A stretch of DNA of 64,000 nucleotides from Anisus vortex (lineage: Eukaryota; Mollusca; Gastropoda; Planorbidae), in the NCBI GenBank assembly GCA_949126835.1, contig OX421494.1:2983201-3047200 (forward strand), read 5' to 3'. Position 1 is the first letter of the stretch. Each line of letters begins with the position of its first letter. A program made the translations under genes and the position numbers. Below, piece after piece: positions 10,825 to 20,307 of this stretch. The notes below the pieces were generated by a model, which was not told where the DNA came from, ran no database searches, and saw only the letters and a list, made by a program, of their open reading frames with translations.

Positions 10825-11480
10825 TTGCGTTACGGCGGTGAACACTGTCAAGGTTTAAAAAAAATTAAAATGACCGCAGTGGTCAGTTTGGTCAAAAAAC
10901 GCGAAAAAAACGACATATTTTGGGTTCATGTTGAATTTGCCGTTCCAACTTTTTATAGTTTTTCGATCGATCGCGCTAAAAAAATAAGACAAAAGGACGC
11001 GCAGAGATTATTTTTATATGACGTCATCAAAGTTTGCGCAGGGATAGCTGGCTGTCTTTTTTTTTTATGGCGTCATCGAGTTTTGCGTATTCATTTTAAT
11101 TAACTTCGCTTCAACGTTTGCTAATGTACTTTATGAATGAATAGAACAAAATATATTCACATTTTAATTTGCGTCGTAATTTATAGCGGGATATTTTAAA
11201 ATTGTTATAATGGGTAATGATTAATGGTTTTAATGGGTATCTTACGTTGTATCTGGCAAATAAAAAATTCCTTCACGTTTTTATTCGTGTTGTATATGTC
11301 CACAGAATAGGTATAAAACAGAATGCGCAATCGCATTTTATTTCTGTTTTGGGCAGTAATACCGACGCCATACTAAGCTTATTTAAACGCAGCGGTCCTG
11401 GTTACACTCTATATTTATGCTTATTTAGCCTACAACGTCCTTTTCTTTAAATCTACAAGTTCGAACACCCAAAGCTAATA
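10825..11480. other. unassigned, CpG-containing region
   Basis: Relatively rich in CGCG/GATCGATCG and TGACGTCA-like motifs (ATGACGTCATC near 11018). Several plus-strand frames of 77-92 codons have no recognisable domain. It lies just upstream of the possible THAP relic and may belong to the same decayed DNA transposon. Confidence 0.3.
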
Positions 11481-11489
11481 TTTCAGGCA

Positions 11490-11640
11490 AAATGTGCATG
11501 AACGGTTGTGTAATAAACTACAACAATGAAAACGAAAACGACTGATTATCGAAAAAAAGAGCATGTTAAACTGCATGGCTTTCCTGACTCCATAAAGGAT
11601 AAACAACGGCATAAACAACCTCATATTAACTCATTATGAA
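11490..11640 (+). pseudogene. possible THAP zinc-finger relic
   Basis: A frame starting at ATG near 11491 reads MCMNGCVINYNNENEND and then stops. Shifting frame about 10 bases later gives KKEHVKLHGFPDSIKDKQRH, ending in a stop near 11640. The C-x3-C start and the HGFP motif at suitable spacing are typical of the N-terminal half of THAP domains, which occur in P-element-like transposases and their host derivatives. The second Cys/His pair was not found. A weak call. Confidence 0.3.
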
Positions 11641-12041
11641 TTATATGCCTATTTCCCTTCATAATTTTAAAAGTTTATTTTGTTTTAAAAAGTATATATT
11701 TATGTACCGGTAGCCGTAGCAATTTAGTTACCGGTACCGAGCTACGTCTAAGCCATTTTTTTTCAAATCAGTACCGGGTAATAAATATTTTTACATCATA
11801 TTGGCCTAATCCTATAATGTTGAAAACAAAATGGGTAATTAAGTCAAATTTATATAAAAGTAAGCCTATAATGAAAGATAATGTAGGCCCTATATATATT
11901 GTATATATTTATGGCAGACGTAGATATCCTTTCTCATTTTATTATAGTAGTGTCTCTATCGACCGCTGCATTGCAAAAAATGGTAACTTTCAGTGACTGC
12001 GTATATAAGGATTGTGCATTCTGTTCTATACCTATTCTGTG

Positions 12042-12252
12042 TATACGTCTTATAAACTTTGTAGCGGGAAATTTTTCAATTGCCAGGCAATGTTTAAATT
12101 GCCGAGCTCAACGTTTTAAAGTTTTAATTTGTATCGTATACGTCTTATAAACTATGTAGCGGGAAATTTTTATATTGCCGGGCAATGTTTAAATTTGCCG
12201 GACCAACTTTTTAAAGTTTTAATTCATGTCGTATACGTTGTATAAACTATGA
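12042..12252. repeat. 95-bp tandem duplication (about 2.2 copies)
   Basis: TATACG starts at 12042, 12137 and 12232, giving an exact 95-bp period. Units share TAGCGGGAAATTTTT and GCCAGGCAATGTTTAAATT-like parts. Confidence 0.85.
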
Positions 12253-12752
12253 TTCATATCGGTTTCAGTTGTTATTGTTTTTCCTGTTAAATTTAAAATT
12301 TAATTCTAAGTTTGCTTCCAAACCAACAATAAATAAATAGCAAATAACACCAAAAAAAACAAAAAAAAAAACAAAAAAATAAATAAATATTGATCTACGA
12401 CTAATGTTGTAGCAAAAAAATATATCAAACAATCATTTTTGAATTAACAGTACTTTTTAAATGACATGTGAGTTCTGTTTTACAGAAAGAGTTTAATTAC
12501 CCAATAAACTCACAAAATTCGATCATAGTGGTCATGCTTTGAGCAAGAAATAAAAAAAAAATATTTTTATTTGTTTTTCCTTTTTAGTTGTATATTGAAT
12601 TGGTGTATAATAAAGTGTGCAAAACAAAAATAAATACTGACCACAAAAAAATACTACTTTATTTATGTTGCAAAAACAAAACTAAAAAACTATAATGTGT
12701 CAAGCATATTCTAAAAAAAAAGCCCGTTCGAAGAATCGGGCACATATCGGCT

Positions 12753-12754
<2 letters not shown>

Positions 12755-12810
<56 letters not shown>
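12755..12810. repeat. (TA)n microsatellite
   Basis: Long TA run, preceded by a short GCCCG/CGGGC hairpin near 12722-12740. Confidence 0.9.
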
Positions 12811-12812
<2 letters not shown>

Positions 12813-13235
12813 TTATATATATATAATTATATTTTAAAAAAATTTACTTTTGCAATAGTTTTGTATACAATGTATTTTTTAACACTGTCATAACATGTTG
12901 AAAGAAAATATGAATTTACATATTATTTCGGAATCTTATTATTTTCCTTTTAACTGTGTAAAATACATTTAACAAAATACGTTTTTTAAAGTAAAAGTGC
13001 ATACAATAATAACAACTTATATTTCTGTACAAGTGTGAGAGAAAATAAATGTTTAATTAACCATAACATATGTTCCCGATCTGTCTTCTACATGTTCCCT
13101 TTGAGGTGCAGACATTTTATAACTCGCATTCTAGAGATGTTAGAATATGTTATGAAGTCGAAAGACATCTTGCCAAGCCATTTATTTGCCTTATCATTAA
13201 GGCAAATGTTCCAACATAAATCATTTAGTGTATCT

Positions 13236-13644
13236 TATATTATATTATATATTACAGACGCTCCTTCTATAAAAAAGATTATTACGTCTTACGCTCATCC
13301 GTGGTCCGAGTCTACTCTTTCATCCTTAAAAATGTTTTAAAAGATGTTAAGTTACTGGTTTTCCTGGTTTGTTCAAGTAACCCATTCCATGCCCGAATGC
13401 CACTTGGGAAGAAAGAGTACTTATATACATTTGTTCTCGCATAAGGGATAAGGAAAGTTTTTTCGTCTTTATGTTTAACGGCGCATTGCAACAAGTTGTT
13501 ATTGGGTTGTATTTCTAAATTAGAGTTTAATGCCTTATGTATTATTACTACTTTACTCTTTGCCCTTCTGTCCTCTAGTGTTTCTAGGTTTAGTGATTTG
13601 ACTATCGATGTTGTATTGTGAAGCGGCTTGTTCACGCTTACCAA
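13236..13644 (-). pseudogene. LINE-A ORF2 C-terminus and 3' tail (CR1-like)
   Basis: The minus strand keeps an open frame of 110 codons at 13312-13644 with ETLEDRRAKSKVVIIHKALN and RTNVYKYSFFPSGIRAWNGL. This is the conserved end of CR1/Jockey-type ORF2 proteins (R-x-x-VYKYSFFP-x-x-IRxWN). It continues into the shared 3' tail at 13236-13290. It is truncated at its 5' side. The frame is intact only over this fragment, so it is not functional alone. Confidence 0.85.
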
Positions 13645-13845
13645 TTCGGTTATCAGTTAAACGATAATACTTTGACAGGGACGAATCCAGGTACCTATAG
13701 AATACAACACGTTTTATTTCATGCGATTCCGTCGAGTATTAAAACCAATGATTATGCGGACTTAAGACCGATGTTGCGTCCCATGTTTATAATACAATTC
13801 ATTGTAACATATCATTGTTTGCAATATTTAAAAAGCAAACACACA

Positions 13846-14213
13846 TAATTTAACTGTAAACATACATAATTTTACTGTAAACATACATAATTTAACTGTA
13901 AACATACATAATTTAACTGTAAACATACATAATTTAACTGTAAACATACATAATTTAACTGTAAACCTACATAATTTAACTGTAAACATACATAATTTAA
14001 CTGTAAACATACATAATTTAACTGTAAACATACATAATTTAACTGTAAACATACATAATTTAACTGTAAACATACATAATTTAACTGTAAACATACATAA
14101 TTTAACTGTAAACATACATAATTTAACTGTAAACATACATAATTTAACTGTAAACATACATAATTTAACTGTAAACATACATAATTTAACTGTAAACATA
14201 CATAATTTAACTG
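13846..14213. repeat. 21-bp minisatellite (about 17 copies)
   Basis: Unit AAACATACATAATTTAACTG plus T, nearly perfect, with two or three single-base variants. As 21 is a multiple of three, one minus-strand frame is open through it and repeats the heptad MFTVKLC; I treat that as a by-product. Confidence 0.95.
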
Positions 14214-14306
14214 TATCTAACTCTATTAAAGTATATCTAATTCCATAATAACTCTTTGCAATTCTATTTTAATTCTTTCTAGACCTAACTATCTGAAAAC
14301 TATATC

Positions 14307-14375
14307 TAACTCTATCCTAACTCTATCCTAACTCTATCCTAACTCTATCCTAACTCTATCCTAACTCTATCCTAC
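14307..14375. repeat. 11-bp tandem repeat
   Basis: Six or so units of AACTCTATCCT, close to the end of the 21-bp array. Confidence 0.9.
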
Positions 14376-15255
14376 TGTCCATTCTATTTCACGTTCAACC
14401 AAAACTGTTTATTTTTTATTTTATCGCCAGTAAGTAAAAAAAAATAATAATTCTTTTTTAGTCTGACGTAACGTAGCAAATGATAGAATTGGTTTCTGGA
14501 GCAAGTTTTCAAAAGTTCATCCATCAATTTGACCTTGACCCCGCTCTTGACAATTCCCAGATTTTAAACATTAACCATTAAAACGTCTTTCTTTTTTTTT
14601 TAAAACAGTCTTCCCTTTCTTTTCAAACACCAGGCTTACAAATAGACAGATGGTAAAGTTTAAGAACAAAGAGCAGCATTCATTGTTTTTGGAAGATTGG
14701 AAATTACTGAAATGTTAAGAAAGAACACCTTTTTTTAATCAATCAACACCAAAGGAGAGGTCACTGACATGAATGATTGAAAAAATCAAAATTAATTTCT
14801 TTTTCAACGATTGGATTCAATCAATTTCTGGCTCATGATTGGTTGCTGCTAGCAACTAAACAAAAGGGATGAGCCTTAACTGGTGCCAAACAGATTGGTT
14901 TTTAAGAGTTGAGGCTCAAATCTTATTTATTGATGAATTGCGTTTTATTTTTCAATTTGTCAAAGTCTGTTTCTATTTATAGAAGATATAGGGCCTACTG
15001 GGCGATGTGGAAATGATAGAACTTCTGGATGGTGGTGAACTAATTAATAAATAATGATAAATACGATAAATGAATGAATGATAGATTATCTGGATGATGG
15101 TGAAATGATAGAACATATTGTTACTATAGGATATACAAAAGTTGATATATTTCAAAGCAGATTTTGAATGTTTTAAATATTTGAAAAGGAGGACAGATAA
15201 ATAATTTCTGGTAACCCAGTTTTAAGTCATGATAAAATGTTGGACTCGTCAGAAA
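14376..15255. other. unassigned AT-rich DNA
   Basis: Contains a loose duplication of GGATGRTGGTGAA-type sequence at about 15010-15115. No element ends or genes were recognised. Confidence 0.4.
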
Positions 15256-15260
15256 AGAAG

Positions 15261-15934
15261 TTAAGCATGTTCTTAATTGCCCGAACTAGTTTCGGTCGAA
15301 TCAGGTATCGTTCAATTCGCAAGAGCTACTGTTTGCTCTTAAATGGGCTCGTGCACTTTCGCCGACATTAGGGCGAGCTCGGAAGCTCTGCGAAATGGTG
15401 CTCTTGCTTTTAACTGGCCTATTTTTAGCGCTGAGACGAACTGCCGGATGTTGTTATTGCTGCAAAATGGCTGCGCTCACAGACGAAGAAGCTTTGGGTG
15501 TTGCGATTACATTGCACACAGATTTTGGGCAATATTGTTCAAGGCCTTGGTTTTTTTCACCCTTATTTTTATAGTCCCGTTGGGGTGAGTTCCGCAGGCA
15601 TGGAACATTTTCCCATGCATCTATGAATATTACTAGACTGTCTTCTGACTGTCTTGTAAGACGCCATTTTTTTTCATTAAGACTAGGCAATTTTGGTGCC
15701 TTTTCGCATAATGAACGTGATCAATTCAGCCAATCAATACGCGGCTTCGTCAACATGTCGACGAAGCAATCGTTCGCCCGAATTTGGTTCGCCGATACCC
15801 CCCGAGATGTCGTTCGTCGAGCAATAGATCGCCCTGTTAAGCGCGAAAACGACGAAAGGCGAGCAATTTACGAAGCGAACCCTTGCTCGGGCTGTTCGGC
15901 GAAGTACAATTCGGGCAATTAAGAACATGCTTAA
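15261..15934. mobile_element. non-autonomous TIR element with TTAA ends
   Basis: The first 25 bases (15261-15285, starting TTAAGCATGTTC) are a perfect inverted copy of the last 25 (15910-15934, ending GAACATGCTTAA). The outermost TTAA could be a piggyBac-type target duplication, or TA could be a Tc1/mariner-type one. The interior is much more GC-rich than its surroundings and carries subterminal CGAAGCAA/GGCGAGCAAT motifs and a palindrome CTTCGTCAACATGTCGACGA near 15749. Frames inside have no transposase similarity. Confidence 0.75.
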
Positions 15935-16111
15935 GAGAGCAGAAAACATTGACGTTTAAATTAATGACATAAAATAATTCGAATAGGTTCTCATTCTTCT
16001 TAATTGACTTTTGTACATTGAATGGGTTGCCTGAACTAGCCACAACCTAATACTACTCCCACATTAAGTACAGCTATCATTAACTATCATCCACAAACAA
16101 CTACCACATCA

Positions 16112-16196
16112 GGCTAGTTATTTTGCCTACTAAACGTGTATATGCATATATATTAGTTATATTTGCCTACTAAACGTGTATATACATATATATTAG
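16112..16196. repeat. ~42-bp tandem duplication
   Basis: TTGCCTACTAAACGTGTATA occurs twice, each time followed by a TATATATTAG-like end. Confidence 0.85.
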
Positions 16197-16199
16197 TGT

Positions 16200-16820
16200 T
16201 TGAGATAACTATTCCATTATACCTTTCAAAGAAAAGATTAGAACAAGAGTCTGAAAAAATAATTGTTATTTATCAAATTATACAGATTTGTATTTGTTCT
16301 TGTTTTATCAAGGCTACCAATCCACTCGACTCTCATTTACAGTGAAGAATATACAAACTAAATGTGTATTTTTTTAACATGAACTTTTCAAACCAAAAAA
16401 ACACCCAGTAAAGTAGATAGACATTTTCAGAGAAAATTTGAGTTCTATTTTACTTGGCCAGGAAACTGCCAAACTGTGTTGACTCATGGACAGCCTCCAG
16501 ACTTAACAAAAACATTGCATCGTTTCGATCAGGATTCTGGACCTTTGGGGGGAAAAAAAGCACAAAAACCTTTGCCGATATCATTTTAAACAAAACATAG
16601 ATTCCCGCTCTCCCCTAATTCAATAGTGGAGACTAGATTATATATGAAATATTGACCGAAACGTAATCTTATAATTTAAAGACACCACTCTGGATTGAAT
16701 TTTGCTTATATTTTAGTGGGTGTGTTGTTATAAGGTCTACTCCCACATTTTTAGAAGAGTTTAAAAAAAATTCCCTTGTTGGATTTCCTATTTGCATTTG
16801 AAATGTAATAAATAGTAAAA
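16200..16820. other. unassigned DNA
   Basis: No recognisable coding, RNA or repeat signal. Confidence 0.4.
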
Positions 16821-16827
16821 GTATCCT

Positions 16828-17015
16828 GTTGGACCAAATTAATCAATAGGCCCGGTAAAGCAGCGTTCACCAGTTTCTGTAGCCACGGCATACTAGAGGA
16901 TGCGTGGCCAGCACAATGCCCTTCCGCCTTTAATTTATAACCAACGAATGTCAGGTGCCCATCAGAGCTGGGTAGACTCAGGGACACCATCGAGTCCCGG
17001 GGAAAATATCTTAGC
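16828..17015 (-). mobile_element. SINE-A copy
   Basis: Minus-strand copy: GTTGGACCAAATTAATCAAT on the left, CAGTTTCTGTAGCCACGGC, and CAGAGCTGGGTAGACTCAGG. The tRNA-like head is lost or badly diverged. Confidence 0.8.
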
Positions 17016-17354
17016 CACTTGTGCCCGATAAAAAGGTATTTTTTGAAAAATATAATAAAAAAGTTTATCTTAAGCTAGAATAAAATGGTGGCCCTAAAAA
17101 TAAAATTATTAAACATTTTTTGGCATGGTGAATTTTACCAATAAATAAAGGGTTGTCCAAAAACGACGTGTCAATAAATTACAAGTGCCGTGTATCGAAG
17201 CAAGGTCACGTCAGCTTATCTCTGACATCTGGGAGATGCAGGTCACGTGGACGCTGCAGTGCCATTCATACCAGTTGATGGATAGCGTAGCAGGGGAGTT
17301 TCGTTTTTCGATTAACTTCTGGGTTGCAAGACGGCAGGCATGAGAAATGCAATT

Positions 17355-17422
17355 GTAAATCTATGTATATTATACATCCCTGACCTTCTGTTCTATGTAT
17401 ATTATACATCCCCAGCCTTCTG
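17355..17422. repeat. 34-bp tandem duplication
   Basis: CTATGTATATTATACATCCC occurs twice, each followed by a CCTTCTGTTC-like end, just outside the LTR element. Confidence 0.85.
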
Positions 17423-17464
17423 TTCAGAATAACAAATGTTATAACGTAAATCTAAGTTGTATAT

Positions 17465-18089
17465 TGTTATGGCCCTCTATATGATGACTATTATTACGAC
17501 TCGTTAAATCGGATTCAATGAATATAGTTGTATCTTTATTAGAAGTCTCTAGATTCTGCTAATCTGTAGCCCAAGCTAGGGGTTCCTTGACTGACAGGTC
17601 TATGCAGTAATGTAGTTATATTCGTGATAATTATCTTCAACACATTTCTCAACAATGATAGATCAAACAACTCCAGTTGTTGAATAAACAATTTTATTTA
17701 AATTGTAGACTCAATATAAACGATCAATAAACTTTATCAACTGATGGCAACATAAGTTTCAATAAAATGACATTATATGTACAAGTATGAATATATCGAC
17801 TTCACTCTACAAACGTTTAAACTGAACTAACTTTAAGGAGGTCGGGACTTTCCAAAGAAAACTATCATCGAAGATTCTACAGGGTCTTAATACGCATTTT
17901 AACCTCTTTCTCTATAATTACTACGATCCAGAATTATCCTCCAATTTCCACGGGATTTGAACGAATTATTTTATTTAAACTGCCCTCAGGGCATAAAGGT
18001 CAAACCTTGGTCGCTTTGGACTCTGATACGCACTTGTTAAGAGGTCAATGCCTTACTACGTCATTCATTTATGACCGAGATTCGTAACA
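17465..18089 (-). repeat. 3' LTR
   Basis: 625 bp, starting TGTTACGAATC and ending GGCCATAACA on the minus strand (TG...CA ends). It carries AATAAA-type signals in the middle (plus-strand TTTATT near 17690). By eye it is identical to the LTR at 23237-23861. Confidence 0.95.
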
Positions 18090-18104
18090 CGACCGCCCTT
18101 AAAA
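18090..18104 (-). other. polypurine tract candidate
   Basis: Minus-strand sequence next to the 3' LTR reads TTAAGGGCGGTCG. A short purine-rich AAGGGCGG immediately before the LTR is the expected place for plus-strand priming, although the tract is short and interrupted. Confidence 0.5.
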
Positions 18105-20307
18105 AATTTTATAATTATTTCTTTTACATTTTACAATACAAAAAAAATGTTAATTTTAAGGAATAATTATAAAAGAAAATATTCCGGGGAAAACAATACC
18201 ATTCAATTGGCTATCCCAATAATTCAATCGAACTGATAACAATAACATATAATATATGCAATCTAAGTTCATCTTATCAAATGGCTTAACTACAGTCATT
18301 CAATCATTCAATTTTTAATTCAAAACAATGGACAATTAAATTGTTTATCTAAATCTTGTATACAAGAAAAATACATAATCATTCTTAATAGATATAATAT
18401 AATACAAGTTAATAATTTCTATTACATTGAACATTCCACTGAAATAAAAACTCTCTCGTCCATTTAATTATAAACTAATATCTTTTACAATTTGTAATTA
18501 TACAACAAAAGAAAAAATCACTTAATGTCTATTCAGACACGACTTATTTTTTCATAAGGAGAAAAACCCAACGTTCTGATAGAACACATGCTAGGCCTAA
18601 CTCAATTACAAAACAAAAAAAATACTAGCCCTGACCTAATTTCACTTTACAACAAAAATTTTATTGCTCGTGTAGACAGTATTTTTTTTTTTAAAGCCTG
18701 TAGGCTTTAGACAACACTGTCTGTGTCGAAACAAAAGATTTCTAGGTCAGTATTCTTTTTTCTTTCTCTCCCTCTTCCTTGCGATCACTCTCTCATTCCC
18801 TATTGATTCTAACAATATTGACATCGCTATGCAAATTTTTACCTCATCACAGCCTAGGTAAAAAGATTGCTACGCGATTAAATAGTTATCGTATTAAATG
18901 AGCATTCTTTAACAACTTATTATCTCAATATTAAATTCATTTATGTTATTTTAAGAACATTAAACATAGTCTGTTCCAGAATTAAAATAGTTTATAGACA
19001 ATTTTATTAAAAATATTTCAATCTTTCATTTTACCCTGACCTTTCGACGTCATTATTTTCTTTTTTAAAAGAGTTCACATCGTAGCAGTTTAAATTGAAA
19101 CATTCAGACAATCATGGATTTACTTAAACCAATTTGGTTAATTTACTTAATTAACTATCAATTAAAACAAGTTATATTATCTTCATACAATCTTAGTACT
19201 ACACAGTAAGTACTTATTTTCTTTAGATTACATTAAAGACATTTCAAATACAATATTATTGAAGTAGAAAAGAGTTAAGCATAGGCTACTATTAATTTTT
19301 TTCAGAGAGAAATCAATGTAACAATTTATGTACAAAACAACTGCTGATTTGACTGGTGTGGTAAAACATTCCATTTCCAATCTTTTCAGTGGTGTGCATT
19401 GCTCTTTTCCATTTTCCACAAAAGGTTTTATTCATTATTCATAGATTCTAGGTTCTCCTGTTCCTCACAGTATTCAGGTCTACCCAATCTTTTGCTTGTC
19501 AGTACAATTCATTCAATCTATTTTAACTAATACAAAAAAAAATAGATTAGTTTTACAATCTTGACATGAAATCCTTAATTAATCATACATTTGTTGAACA
19601 TTGGTATGTCAACATTATAAATTCTCAACCATGACATTCTCAACCATTCTGGTTTACAGTGTCAAGTCAGTGGCACATCCTAAATTTATACAAAACAAGG
19701 ATACAAAGTTTACATTAGTTTCTACTTTTGGTCTGCTTTTCATGTAACAGTATCCTAAAAGTGAAAAATCATATATAATACAGTTCTTGGAATTCTTGTT
19801 AGTCATAGTTCTGCCTTGCTGCAACTATTTTTTACCCTACATTATCATACATTCAATGATAATAGAACAAATGAATAAATTCACATAGAAGAAATTTGCA
19901 TCTTGACTCAGTGCAATATTTCAACAACAGTACATGATAAAATAAATTTCCATAGTACAATCAAAAACATTTCTCAATACTTTAGTGATAGAAAAATTCT
20001 CTTTTCTTAAAACCATTTACATCTTTATCAATCAGATTATCCTCTCTGCCAAATGTTTCAATTATCATTTCCAGAGATTCTCAAACACATCTTATAATCA
20101 GTCCACATTTATAATGTCCTCTGATTTAGAAACCAATTCTGCGGATAAAACTGATCTTTTTCTCTTATAGCAATTATTTTAAATGCTCAACCTAACAAGT
20201 TTGTTTAGAAATATCACACTATAATGATATTTACTCTAACAATACTTTTACTCATTCCTTTTTCTTCACAAGTAAGGGATTTAGTTTTAAAACAGTAAGT
20301 TTGGTAA
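18105..20307 (-). other. non-coding interior of the LTR element
   Basis: About 2.2 kb between the ORF stop and the 3' LTR, AT-rich and with stops in all frames. On the minus strand near 19500-19435 a short stretch reads TSKRLGRPEYCEEQ before a stop. It resembles the end of a Pol polyprotein but is too short to claim. A nested inverted repeat lies at 18674-18722 (outer AGACAGT/ACTGTCT, inner AAAGCCTGTAGGCTTT). It may be a leftover of pol/env or an RNA-structure element. Confidence 0.5.

Noticed and set aside
10630..10858. Frames crossing the TA repeat
   Set aside because: Ile/Tyr runs come from the microsatellite.
12722..12740. Bacterial-type terminator hairpin (GCCCG/CGGGC)
   Set aside because: The genome is clearly eukaryotic and the stem is short; probably chance or an element end.
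13828..14199. 123-codon MFTVKLC repeat protein
   Set aside because: Direct translation of a near-perfect 21-bp array with no flanking coding signal.
15343..15922. Three frames of 80-100 codons as genes
   Set aside because: They lie wholly inside the TIR element, overlap on both strands and show no domain.
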